Shown here one piece after another: positions 8,952-16,595 of a stretch of DNA of 50,621 bases; position 1 is the stretch's first letter; every line of letters starts with the position of its first letter. The notes beneath the pieces are model-generated. The model ran no database searches. It had not been told where the DNA came from and saw nothing but the letters and a program-made list of their open reading frames with translations. The stretch is from an uncultured Aquimarina sp. (GTDB taxonomy: Bacteria; Bacteroidota; Bacteroidia; Flavobacteriales; Flavobacteriaceae). Where the stretch lies: positions 1 through 50,621 of the forward strand of contig CANMML010000027.1 of NCBI GenBank assembly GCA_947499005.1, given 5' to 3'. The position numbers and the translations under genes were made by a program.

Positions 8952-10349
8952 ATGAGTTACCAACTAAAAAGTTTTTACAAGAAAATTATTGCTGACACTA
9001 TTACACCAGTAAGTGTCTATCTTAAAGTCCGTGATCGCTTCCCTAATAGCTTACTATTGGAAAGTAGTGATTATCATGGGACAGACAATAGTTTTTCATA
9101 TATCTGTTTCAACCCTATTGCCAGCATAAAGATTGCTGATGAGAAAATTGAAACGCAATTTCCCGATGGGACTAATTCTGTATCAGAAATTAAATCTGAT
9201 ACTAATATCCCATTGACCATAGAGGATTTTGGAAAACAATTTCAATCTGAAGATTTAGATTTCAAATTCATTAATAATGGACTGTTTGGATATATTTCTT
9301 ACGACGCTGTGCGATATTTTGAGGATGTAGAAATTTCTGTAAAGCCTAATAAATTAGACATTCCTGATATTTACTACGCTGTATATCAAAACATCATTGC
9401 CATCAATCATTTTAATAATGAAGCTTATATTTTCTCTCATTCTTATGATGGGAAAAATAATGTAGATGAAATTGAATCTTTAATTCAAGTCAAAAACTTT
9501 GCTACTTATAGTTTCAATACTATTGGAGAAACTACCAGCAATATTGACGACGAAACTTTTAAAAAGAATGTAAGTATCGCGAAAAAGCATTGTCAACGTG
9601 GTGATGTCTTTCAATTAGTACTTTCTAAAAGATTTTCTCAGGAATTCAAAGGGGACGAATTCAATGTGTACCGTGCATTAAGAAGTGTAAACCCTTCTCC
9701 TTATTTGTTCTATTTTGATTATGGGGATTTCAAGATTTTTGGAAGTTCTCCTGAGGCGCAATTGGTAGTAGACGAAGGCATTGCTGAAATTCATCCTATT
9801 GCAGGAACTTTTAAAAGAACTGGTGATGATGAAAAAGATGCTGAATTAGCAAAAAAACTTTCTAAAGACCCTAAAGAAAATAGCGAACATGTGATGCTTG
9901 TAGATTTAGCAAGAAATGACTTAAGTCGAAATGGAAATAATGTTAATGTCGAGCGCTATCGTGAAGTCCAATTTTACAGTCATGTCATTCACTTGGTAAG
10001 TAAAGTTACCGGAAACAAACATGCTGATAGCTTGACTATGCAAGTAGTCGCAGACACATTCCCTGCAGGAACTTTAAGTGGAGCTCCAAAACACATGGCC
10101 ATGCAATTGATTGAAAAGTATGAAACCATCAATCGAAGTTTTTACGGAGGAGCTATTGGGTTTATGGATTTTAATGGAAACTTTAATCATGCTATTATGA
10201 TTCGAACTTTCTTAAGTCAAAATCATCATTTACACTGGCAAGCGGGTGCTGGTTTGGTTACCGATAGTGTTGAAGAAAATGAACTCCAAGAAGTTTACAA
10301 TAAATTAGGTGCCCTGACAAAAGCATTAGAATTAGCGAAATCAATTTAA
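8952..10349 (+). CDS. trpE: Anthranilate synthase component I
   Basis: TrpE makes anthranilate from chorismate using ammonia supplied by TrpG; it is the first committed step of Trp synthesis. The 465-residue protein has the family length. Near the N-terminus LLLESSDYHG corresponds to the LLES motif of the Trp feedback site, so allosteric inhibition is expected. The catalytic half has HPIAGTFKRTGDDEKDAELA near residue 278, LVDLARNDLSRNG near 317, and the FPAGTLSGAPKHMAM block near 370. The ATG lies 50 bp after the attenuator. Confidence 0.97.
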   Translation: MSYQLKSFYKKIIADTITPVSVYLKVRDRFPNSLLLESSDYHGTDNSFSYICFNPIASIKIADEKIETQFPDGTNSVSEIKSDTNIPLTIEDFGKQFQSEDLDFKFINNGLFGYISYDAVRYFEDVEISVKPNKLDIPDIYYAVYQNIIAINHFNNEAYIFSHSYDGKNNVDEIESLIQVKNFATYSFNTIGETTSNIDDETFKKNVSIAKKHCQRGDVFQLVLSKRFSQEFKGDEFNVYRALRSVNPSPYLFYFDYGDFKIFGSSPEAQLVVDEGIAEIHPIAGTFKRTGDDEKDAELAKKLSKDPKENSEHVMLVDLARNDLSRNGNNVNVERYREVQFYSHVIHLVSKVTGNKHADSLTMQVVADTFPAGTLSGAPKHMAMQLIEKYETINRSFYGGAIGFMDFNGNFNHAIMIRTFLSQNHHLHWQAGAGLVTDSVEENELQEVYNKLGALTKALELAKSI

Positions 10350-10350
10350 A

Positions 10351-10428
10351 AAGTACTAAGTATTAAGTATTAAGTACAGAGTATAAAGATTAAACAGAAA
10401 AGCTTACAGCTTACAGCCGAAAGCTTTG
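10351..10428. repeat. 7-bp-period repeats between trpE and trpG
   Basis: Two blocks lie in series. The first is built on AAGTATT (10351-10392: AAGTACT, AAGTATT twice, AAGTACA, GAGTATA, AAGATTA). The second is built on AGCTTAC (10401-10428: AGCTTAC twice, AGCCGAA, AGCTTTG). Both keep a strict 7-bp step. Confidence 0.75.
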
Positions 10429-10443
10429 GCATAGCCAAAAAAG

Positions 10444-11013
10444 ATGAAAAAAATTTTAGTTATAGATAATTACGATTCATTTGTATACAACCTAGTTCAT
10501 TATTTAGAAGATTTGGGTTGTGAAGTAATCGTTAAACGTAATGATCAACTAGAACTTGAAGAAGTTGATGCTTTTGACAAGATTTTACTTTCACCAGGCC
10601 CTGGTATTCCTGATGAAGCTGGTTTATTGAAACCTATTATTGAGAAATATGGTGCTTCTAAAAGTATTTTTGGAGTTTGCCTTGGTCAACAAGCTATAGG
10701 TGAAGTATATGGAGGAACTCTAAGAAATTTAGATAAAGTATATCATGGTGTTGCTACTGCTGTAGAAACTGTAGTTGATGATGCTTTGATATTTAAAGGG
10801 CTTGACAAATCTTTTGAAGTGGGTCGTTACCATTCGTGGGTAGTGGCTAAAAATGATTTCCCTGATGTTTTAGAAATTACTGCTGTTGATGAAAACGGAC
10901 AAGTAATGGCTGTACGTCATAAAGAATATGATGTTCGTGGTGTACAATTTCACCCAGAATCTGTATTAACACCCGATGGAATGAAAATGCTTGAGAATTG
11001 GGTGAATAACTAG
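10444..11013 (+). CDS. trpG: Anthranilate synthase component II (glutamine amidotransferase)
   Basis: TrpG releases ammonia from glutamine for TrpE. The 189-residue class I amidotransferase domain starts with ILVIDNYDSFVYNLVHYLE. The oxyanion region is LSPGPGIPDEAG, the nucleophile is Cys79 in FGVCLGQQAIGE, and the catalytic His and Glu lie in VQFHPESVLTP near residue 164. It is free-standing and not fused to TrpD. It follows trpE after 94 bp of repeats on the same strand. Confidence 0.97.
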   Translation: MKKILVIDNYDSFVYNLVHYLEDLGCEVIVKRNDQLELEEVDAFDKILLSPGPGIPDEAGLLKPIIEKYGASKSIFGVCLGQQAIGEVYGGTLRNLDKVYHGVATAVETVVDDALIFKGLDKSFEVGRYHSWVVAKNDFPDVLEITAVDENGQVMAVRHKEYDVRGVQFHPESVLTPDGMKMLENWVNN

Positions 11014-11070
11014 ATGTTAGATATTAGTCCAGATAGCTATCGGGATTAGACCGCTTCGTTATTAGAGAAG

Positions 11071-11137
11071 TTATCAGTTTATGGTTATCTGTTATCAGTT
11101 GTATTAGTACTGATAACAGATAACCGATAACCATAAA
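11071..11137. repeat. Inverted 7-bp-period repeats between trpG and trpD
   Basis: Heptamers TTATCAG, TTTATGG, TTATCTG and TTATCAG (11071-11098) are answered by CTGATAA, CAGATAA, CCGATAA and CCATAAA (11110-11137). The two halves form a perfect 17-bp stem (11083-11099 with 11109-11125) closing a 9-base loop. There is no T-tract behind it, so it is not an intrinsic terminator. An RNA processing or stability hairpin is possible. Confidence 0.8.
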
Positions 11138-11145
11138 CAATTAAT

Positions 11146-12135
11146 ATGAAAAATATTTTAAACCGCTTAATCAATCACGAGGTTCTTGATAAAGAAGAAG
11201 CCAAACAGATTTTGGTAAATATTTCTAATGGGGAATATAATCAAAGTCAAATTGCTGCTTTTCTTACTGTATATATGATGCGAAGTATTAAGATTTCCGA
11301 ATTAGAAGGATTTCGAGATGCCTTATTGGAACTTTGTGTCGCTGTAGATCTTAGTGAATATAATCCTATTGATCTTTGTGGAACTGGTGGAGATGGAAAA
11401 GATACTTTTAATATTTCGACGCTTTCATCTTTCGTAACAGCTGGTGCGGGTATTAAAGTTACCAAACATGGAAACTATGGGGTTTCTTCTAAATGTGGAA
11501 GTTCGAATGTCATGGAACATCTTGGCATCAAGTTTAGTAATGATAAAGATTTCTTAAGAAAAAGTATCGATGAAACAGGAATCTGTGTATTACATGCTCC
11601 TCTTTTTCACCCTGCCATGAAAAATGTAGCTCCGATTCGACGAGAATTAGCTGTGAAAACATTTTTCAATATGTTAGGCCCGATGGTAAATCCTGCATTC
11701 CCTACCAATCAAATGGTAGGTGTATTCAATCTTGAATTAGCACGTATGTATGGGTACTTGTACCAAAACGGGAATAAAAATTTCACCATTCTCCATGCTT
11801 TAGATGGCTATGACGAAATTTCATTAACAGGAAAAACAAAGACCATTACTAGACATACAGAAGCCATGCTAGCTCCCGAAGATTTTGGAATTGTCGCACA
11901 TGCGCAATCTGATATTGTCGGAGGAGATTCTGTCGAAGCATCAGCAAATATTTTTATGAATATTTTAAACGGAAAAGGAACTCAACAACAAAATAATGTC
12001 GTTTGTGCAAATGCAGGAATGGCCATTGCTACCGTTGAAGGATTAACTCCTATTGAAGGTTTTGAAAAGGCTAAGGATAGTTTACTTGGTGGTAAAGGAT
12101 TAGAAGTATTGAAAAAAGTACAAGCTATTTCTTAG
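11146..12135 (+). CDS. trpD: Anthranilate phosphoribosyltransferase
   Basis: TrpD joins anthranilate and PRPP to give phosphoribosyl-anthranilate, the second step of the pathway. The 329-residue protein has the nucleoside phosphorylase class II fold length. The PRPP-binding CGTGGDGKDTFNIST lies near residue 78 and KHGNYGVSSKCGSSNVMEHLG near 108. The DGYDEISLTGKT block near 224 is also typical. It has a separate start just after a strong intergenic hairpin. Confidence 0.97.
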   Translation: MKNILNRLINHEVLDKEEAKQILVNISNGEYNQSQIAAFLTVYMMRSIKISELEGFRDALLELCVAVDLSEYNPIDLCGTGGDGKDTFNISTLSSFVTAGAGIKVTKHGNYGVSSKCGSSNVMEHLGIKFSNDKDFLRKSIDETGICVLHAPLFHPAMKNVAPIRRELAVKTFFNMLGPMVNPAFPTNQMVGVFNLELARMYGYLYQNGNKNFTILHALDGYDEISLTGKTKTITRHTEAMLAPEDFGIVAHAQSDIVGGDSVEASANIFMNILNGKGTQQQNNVVCANAGMAIATVEGLTPIEGFEKAKDSLLGGKGLEVLKKVQAIS

Positions 12136-12214
12136 TACAAAGTATCAAGTAATGAGTATTAAGATTGACAAATAACAAAAAGAAGCCGATAGCTGACAGC
12201 TGATAGCTGATAGC
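12134..12214. repeat. 7-bp-period repeats between trpD and trpC
   Basis: One block is built on AGTATCA-like heptamers (12134-12168) and starts inside the trpD stop codon. A second is built on AGCTGAT (12184-12211: AGCCGAT, AGCTGAC, AGCTGAT twice). The second block is nearly the same as the one upstream of trpB at 14317. Confidence 0.75.
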
Positions 12215-12231
12215 AATTCGCAAAGCGAATT
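12215..12231 (+). promoter_or_regulatory. Hairpin just upstream of the trpC start
   Basis: AATTCGC AAA GCGAATT forms a 7-bp perfect stem with a 3-base loop and ends 3 bases before the trpC ATG. A matching hairpin precedes trpB (14348-14366). Its position suggests an effect on translation initiation, which is inference only. Confidence 0.5.
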
Positions 12232-12234
12232 AAA

Positions 12235-13017
12235 ATGAATATACTAGATAAAATAGTAGCTGATAAGCGTATTGAAGTTGATTTTAGAAAAGGGTTAATT
12301 CCTACTTCGCAACTAGAAGCCTCAGTACTTTTTAATAGAGATACTATTTCTTTAGCGAATAATTTAAGAAATAGTACTACCGGAATTATTGCTGAACATA
12401 AGCGAAGATCTCCTTCTAAAAGTGTCATCAATCAAAAAAGTAGCGTTTGGGATGTTGCCAAAGGTTATGAAACTGCTGGTGCTTGTGGAATGTCTGTTTT
12501 GACTGACGCAAAATATTTTGGAGGTTCATTAGATGATCTTTTAACGGCTCGTGCGAGTTGTAACTTACCGCTGCTTCGTAAAGAATTTATTGTAGATGAA
12601 TATCAGTTATTAGAAGCGAAAGCCTATGGAGCCGATGTTTGTCTATTAATTGCAGCTTGTTTAACAAGACAAGAAATTAAACAACTTTCTGAATTTGCTA
12701 AAGATCTAGGATTGGATGTTTTACTTGAAGTTCACAATCAAGAAGAATTAGAGAAATCGTTGATGCCTAGCCTAGATATGCTTGGGGTAAACAACAGGAA
12801 TCTAAAGACTTTTGAAGTTAGCTTAGAAACTAGTAAAAGTCTAAGTTCTTTAATTCCTGATGACTTTGTAAAGGTTTCCGAAAGTGGTATTAGTAGCATT
12901 GAAGCTATTAAAGAATTACGTCCTTATGGGTATCAAGGCTTTTTGATTGGTGAGAATTTTATGAAAACAGAAGATCCTGCTAAAAGTGCTATTGAATTTA
13001 TTGAGAAATTAAAATGA
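12235..13017 (+). CDS. trpC: Indole-3-glycerol-phosphate synthase
   Basis: TrpC closes the indole ring, making indole-3-glycerol phosphate with loss of CO2 and water. The 260-residue TIM barrel carries IIAEHKRRSPSKS near residue 50 (catalytic Lys), LLRKEFIVDEYQL near 111, GVNNRNLKTFEV near 182 and KVSESGISS near 212. It is a separate protein, not fused to TrpF. Its stop codon overlaps the start codon of the MntA-like gene (ATGA at 13014-13017), which couples the two by translation. Confidence 0.97.
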   Translation: MNILDKIVADKRIEVDFRKGLIPTSQLEASVLFNRDTISLANNLRNSTTGIIAEHKRRSPSKSVINQKSSVWDVAKGYETAGACGMSVLTDAKYFGGSLDDLLTARASCNLPLLRKEFIVDEYQLLEAKAYGADVCLLIAACLTRQEIKQLSEFAKDLGLDVLLEVHNQEELEKSLMPSLDMLGVNNRNLKTFEVSLETSKSLSSLIPDDFVKVSESGISSIEAIKELRPYGYQGFLIGENFMKTEDPAKSAIEFIEKLK

Positions 13018-13328
13018 TACATCCAATTATACATAGTAATAAAGGAGAATTGATCAAACTTTGCGAAGAGTTTGATATAAAAACTATGTATGTATTTGGA
13101 TCTGTCACTTCTATTGAAAAATTCGATACAGAAAGTGATGTAGATTTTTTAATCGCTTTCAAAAACGATATTTCTGCAGAAAAATATTCCGACAATTACT
13201 TTGACTTACATTACAAACTAGAACTTCTCCTTGGAAGAAAAATAGACTTAGTAACAAATAACTCTCTCAAAAACCCTTATTTTATCGAATCTGTTAACAA
13301 ACACAAAGAATTAATCTATGAATGTTAA
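13014..13328 (+). CDS. mntA: MntA-like minimal nucleotidyltransferase (antitoxin of a HEPN/MNT pair)
   Basis: The 104-residue protein is a minimal nucleotidyltransferase domain. It shows YVFGSVTSIEKFDTESDVDF near residue 27, the GS...DxD motif whose Asp residues bind metal, and ends with the usual LGRKIDLVTNNSLKNPYFI block with the third acidic residue. Characterised MntA antitoxins transfer AMP to a Tyr of the partner HepT toxin and silence it; the same role is inferred here because a HepT domain follows with an 11-base overlap. The spacing between GS and DxD is 11 residues, one more than the 10 usually quoted. The start codon overlaps the trpC stop. It is an unexpected gene in a trp operon. 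Confidence 0.88.
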   Translation: MIHPIIHSNKGELIKLCEEFDIKTMYVFGSVTSIEKFDTESDVDFLIAFKNDISAEKYSDNYFDLHYKLELLLGRKIDLVTNNSLKNPYFIESVNKHKELIYEC

Positions 13329-14304
13329 CATCAAAAAATATCTTCTTGATATAAAAAACTCCATAGAAGCTATTTATAGCTTTTTTGAAGGAAATTTTGA
13401 TTTCGAAAAGTATAAAAAAACTCTAATCCTTAAAAGAGCCGTTGAAAGAGAAATCGAAATAATTGGTGAAGCTACTAATAGAATTTTAAAGGTTGACCCT
13501 AAATTTCCATTACAAAATAGCCGAAGAATTGTAGATACAAGAAATTGGGTTATCCACGCTTACGATAGTGTTGACGATAATATAATCTGGGGTATTATTA
13601 AAAAACATATACCAAAATTACATGAAGAAGTAATTTTGATTTTAAATAAAGAAGATTTGCAACTAAAAGTCTGTGGCATGAAGCATCCTGAAAACATTCA
13701 GGAAGTCGCTGCAATGCGCCCAGATTATTTAGGTTTTATTTTTTATCCTAAATCTCCAAGAAACTTCGATGGTAAAATCCCTGAAATTGATTCAAAAATC
13801 AAAAAGACTGGAGTGTTTGTAGATGCTGAAGTTGAATTCATTCTAGAGAAAGTTGAAAAATATGGTTTTAAAGCTGTGCAATTACATGGCAACGAAAGTG
13901 CTGAATATTGTTTGGAACTGAAGAAGGCTTCGACTGCGCTCAGCCTGACTGATAAATTAGAAATTTTTAAAGTTTTTGGAATTAAAGATACTTTTGATTT
14001 TTCTGTATTAAAACCTTATGAAAGTATCGTTGACTATTTCCTATTTGATACCAAAGGAAAAGCAAAAGGCGGAAATGGATATACATTTGATTGGTCCGTA
14101 TTAAAAGAGTACCCTAGCACAACTCCCATTATTATGAGTGGAGGTATTGGATTGGAAGAGTTAAACAAAATAGAACAATTGCTAAAAACAGATTTACCGA
14201 TTCATGCGTTAGATTTAAACAGTAAATTTGAAATCGAACCAGGGTTGAAGGATATAAAACTCTTAAGTGAGTTTTTTTATAAGATAAAAGAACATAGAGA
14301 ATAG
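13318..14304 (+). CDS. trpF: HepT toxin domain fused in frame to TrpF (phosphoribosylanthranilate isomerase)
   Basis: Residues 1 to about 113 are a HepT-like (DUF86) HEPN ribonuclease domain. Its RX4HXY motif is intact (Arg75, His80, Tyr82 in RNWVIHAY), Tyr82 being the residue that MntA would modify. Residues about 114-328 form a TrpF barrel of the normal 215-residue length: LKVCGMKHPENI (catalytic Cys119), PKSPRNF, VQLHGNE, LFDTKGKAKGGNG (catalytic Asp) and IIMSGGIG. TrpF isomerises phosphoribosyl-anthranilate. No stop codon separates the domains and no ATG lies at the natural TrpF start; the in-frame TTG at 13657-13659 could start a separate TrpF. The junction falls where HepT proteins normally end. 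A dispersed-element copy at 13928-13949 adds residues ASTALSL between TrpF structural elements. Confidence 0.88.
   Translation: MNVNIKKYLLDIKNSIEAIYSFFEGNFDFEKYKKTLILKRAVEREIEIIGEATNRILKVDPKFPLQNSRRIVDTRNWVIHAYDSVDDNIIWGIIKKHIPKLHEEVILILNKEDLQLKVCGMKHPENIQEVAAMRPDYLGFIFYPKSPRNFDGKIPEIDSKIKKTGVFVDAEVEFILEKVEKYGFKAVQLHGNESAEYCLELKKASTALSLTDKLEIFKVFGIKDTFDFSVLKPYESIVDYFLFDTKGKAKGGNGYTFDWSVLKEYPSTTPIIMSGGIGLEELNKIEQLLKTDLPIHALDLNSKFEIEPGLKDIKLLSEFFYKIKEHRE
13928..13949 (+). repeat. Dispersed element inserted in frame inside trpF
   Basis: CTTCGACTGCGCTCAG followed by CCTGACT is the same element as at 262-613 and 4534. It is read in frame as part of KKASTALSLTD, between the LHGNESAEYC region and the KVFGI strand of TrpF, a place where related proteins have a surface loop of variable length. 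Confidence 0.75.
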
Positions 14305-14316
14305 AATATAGATAAA

Positions 14317-14347
14317 TGCTGATTGCTGATAGCTGATAGCCGACAGC
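14317..14347. repeat. 7-bp-period repeats between trpF and trpB
   Basis: TGCTGAT twice, then AGCTGAT and AGCCGAC, run in strict 7-bp register. Together with the following hairpin this is a direct repeat of the segment upstream of trpC (12184-12231). Confidence 0.75.
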
Positions 14348-14366
14348 AATTCGCTAAAAGCGAATT
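14348..14366 (+). promoter_or_regulatory. Hairpin just upstream of the trpB start
   Basis: AATTCGC TAAAA GCGAATT forms a 7-bp perfect stem ending 3 bases before the trpB ATG. The stem is identical to the one before trpC; only the loop differs. Confidence 0.5.
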
Positions 14367-14369
14367 AAT

Positions 14370-15548
14370 ATGTACCACGTAGACGAAAAAGGATATTACG
14401 GAGATTTTGGAGGCGCATACATACCTGAGATGCTCTATCCTAATGTTGAAGAATTACGCACAAAATATCTTGAAATCATGGATCAACCTGATTTCAAGAA
14501 AGAATTCAATCAACTACTAAAGGATTATGTGGGTAGACCAAGCCCATTGTATTACGCTAAGCGTCTTTCTGAAAAATACAACACCAAAGTCTATCTTAAA
14601 AGAGAAGACCTTAACCATACTGGTGCGCATAAAATCAACAATACTATTGGTCAGATTTTAGTTGCCAAAAAGTTAGGGAAAAATAGAATTATTGCTGAAA
14701 CTGGTGCGGGACAACATGGTGTAGCTACTGCTACCGTTTGTGCATTAGCTGGTATTGATTGTATTGTTTACATGGGTGAAATTGATATTACACGTCAAGC
14801 TCCCAATGTAGCACGTATGAAAATGTTAGGTGCTGAAGTTCGTCCTGCAAAATCGGGTAGTCGTACTTTAAAGGATGCTACTAATGAAGCTATTCGTGAT
14901 TGGATCAATAATCCTGTAGACACTCATTATATCATTGGATCGGCAATTGGGCCACATCCTTACCCAGATATGGTCACTCGTTTTCAGAGTATCATTTCTA
15001 AAGAAATTAAATGGCAATTAAAAGAACATGAAGGACGTGAAAATCCTGATTATGTGATAGCTTGTATTGGTGGTGGTAGTAATGCTGCTGGAACTTATTA
15101 TCATTTCTTAGACAATGAGGATGTCGGAATTATTGCAGTAGAAGCTGCTGGAAAAGGAGTTAATAGTGGTGAAAGCGCTGCCACTAGCAAATTAGGTAAA
15201 GAAGGGATTATACATGGCTGCAAAACGCTATTAATGCAATCTCCTGATGGACAAATTACAGAACCTTATTCTATTTCTGCTGGCTTGGATTATCCTGGTG
15301 TAGGACCAATGCATTCTCATTTAGCAAAAACAGGGCGCGCTGAATTCTTTTCTGTAACTGATGATGATGCGATGACTGCTGGACTAGAACTTTGTCAATT
15401 GGAAGGTATTATTCCCGCTATTGAAAGTTCTCATGCTTTAGCTGTTTTTAATGAGAAAAAATTCAACCCTGAAGACGTTGTTGTAATTAGTCTTTCAGGT
15501 CGTGGAGATAAAGATTTGAATACTTATATCGATTATTTTAAATTATAA
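14370..15548 (+). CDS. trpB: Tryptophan synthase beta chain
   Basis: TrpB condenses indole with serine to form tryptophan, using pyridoxal phosphate, in an alpha2-beta2 complex with TrpA. The 392-residue protein has the TrpB1 length. The PLP lysine lies in [15 protein letters not shown] near residue 87, the substrate region is [15 protein letters not shown] near 109, the phosphate cup is [15 protein letters not shown] near 231 and the C-terminal SLSGRGDKD is near 377. The next gene is its partner trpA. Confidence 0.98.
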   Translation: MYHVDEKGYYGDFGGAYIPEMLYPNVEELRTKYLEIMDQPDFKKEFNQLLKDYVGRPSPLYYAKRLSEKYNTKVYLKREDLNHTGAHKINNTIGQILVAKKLGKNRIIAETGAGQHGVATATVCALAGIDCIVYMGEIDITRQAPNVARMKMLGAEVRPAKSGSRTLKDATNEAIRDWINNPVDTHYIIGSAIGPHPYPDMVTRFQSIISKEIKWQLKEHEGRENPDYVIACIGGGSNAAGTYYHFLDNEDVGIIAVEAAGKGVNSGESAATSKLGKEGIIHGCKTLLMQSPDGQITEPYSISAGLDYPGVGPMHSHLAKTGRAEFFSVTDDDAMTAGLELCQLEGIIPAIESSHALAVFNEKKFNPEDVVVISLSGRGDKDLNTYIDYFKL

Positions 15549-15617
15549 TTAGTCACTAGAAGTTAGTCACTAGTCTTTAGAAAACTAAGGACTAATGACT
15601 ATCGACTAAATACTAAA
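15549..15617. repeat. Inverted 7-bp-period repeats between trpB and trpA
   Basis: Heptamers built on AGTCACT (15551-15585) are answered by units of the TAATGAC type (15586-15613). The halves pair as a stem of about 17 bp with two mismatches and an AAAA loop (15564-15601). This is the same design as in the trpG-trpD gap, with an unrelated unit. Confidence 0.75.
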
Positions 15618-15619
15618 CT

Positions 15620-16381
15620 ATGAACAGAATACAACAGAAATTACAAGAGGACAAAAAGCTTCTTTCTATATATTTTACTGCGGGATACCCTGCTATTGAT
15701 GATACTGTTACCATCATAAAAGAACTAGAAAAAAGTGGTGTAGATATGATCGAAATTGGATTACCATTTAGTGATCCTTTAGCAGATGGGCCTACAATCC
15801 AAGACAGTTCAACTACCGCTTTAAAAAATGGAATGACTACTAAATTGTTATTTGAACAATTAGAAGGTATTCGAAATGAAGTTTCTATCCCTTTAATTAT
15901 CATGGGCTATTTTAATCCAATGATGCAATATGGTGTAGAAGCATTTTGTGCTAAATGTCAAGAAGTGGGTATTGATGGTCTAATTATACCTGATCTTCCT
16001 GTTGCAGAATATGATGAACACTACAAAGCTACCTTTGAAAAGTATGGCCTAAGTAATGTCTTTTTGATTACCCCTCAGACAAATGAATCCAGAGTGAAAT
16101 TTATAGATAGCGTTTCTAATGGATTTATCTACATGGTAAGCTCAGCTAGTGTAACTGGATCTACCTCTGGATTTGGAAATACTCAAGAATCTTATTTTGA
16201 ACGCATAGCATCGTACAACTTAAAAAACCCTCAAATTGTAGGTTTTGGAATTAAAGATAACGAAACTTTCAATCAAGCTACTAAAACAGCTAAAGGAGCT
16301 ATTATTGGGTCTGCATTTATAAAAATGCTAACTAAAGATGGTGTAAGTGGAATAAAAGATTTTATTGAAACCATTCGGTAA
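15620..16381 (+). CDS. trpA: Tryptophan synthase alpha chain
   Basis: TrpA cleaves indole-3-glycerol phosphate to indole, which passes through the tunnel to TrpB. The 253-residue TIM barrel carries the catalytic Glu in MIEIGLPFSDPLADGPTIQ near residue 46, with the catalytic Asp in the same motif. GIDGLIIPDLPVAE is near 117, the phosphate-binding region is MVSSASVTGSTSGF near 172, and VGFGIKDNETF is near 211. It is the last gene of the operon and is followed by a strong terminator. Confidence 0.97.
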   Translation: MNRIQQKLQEDKKLLSIYFTAGYPAIDDTVTIIKELEKSGVDMIEIGLPFSDPLADGPTIQDSSTTALKNGMTTKLLFEQLEGIRNEVSIPLIIMGYFNPMMQYGVEAFCAKCQEVGIDGLIIPDLPVAEYDEHYKATFEKYGLSNVFLITPQTNESRVKFIDSVSNGFIYMVSSASVTGSTSGFGNTQESYFERIASYNLKNPQIVGFGIKDNETFNQATKTAKGAIIGSAFIKMLTKDGVSGIKDFIETIR

Positions 16382-16412
16382 CTAAATATTACTTCACATA
16401 TTTAAATTTATA

Positions 16413-16458
16413 AACCTTTTGTTTTAATATAATATTAGAACAAAAGGTTATTTTTTTT
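16413..16458 (+). terminator. Rho-independent terminator of the trp operon
   Basis: An 11-bp perfect stem (AACCTTTTGTT / AACAAAAGGTT) closes an AT-rich loop and is followed by ATTTTTTTT. It lies 31 bp after the trpA stop codon. Confidence 0.9.
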
Positions 16459-16537
16459 GCACAAATGGATTTTAAGTTCTGTAATAAGTAACCATTCCTG
16501 CAACATATCAACTAATTATTATAGCGCATCGTTAAGC

Positions 16538-16571
16538 TTTGTAGTTGAATAATATAGCAATTGTAATTTTG
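16538..16571 (+). promoter_or_regulatory. Candidate promoter of the T9SS cargo gene
   Basis: TAATTTTG at 16564-16571 matches TAnnTTTG. A TTTG at 16538-16541 lies 22 bases upstream and can serve as the -33 element. The -7 element is 24 bases before the ATG of the gene at 16596. Confidence 0.5.
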
Positions 16572-16595
16572 TGATAATTCAAAAACATAATTATC

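Noticed and set aside
13318..13656. HepT as an ordinary separate gene
   Set aside because: No stop codon ends the HepT domain before the TrpF motifs begin; a separate TrpF would need initiation at the TTG at 13657.
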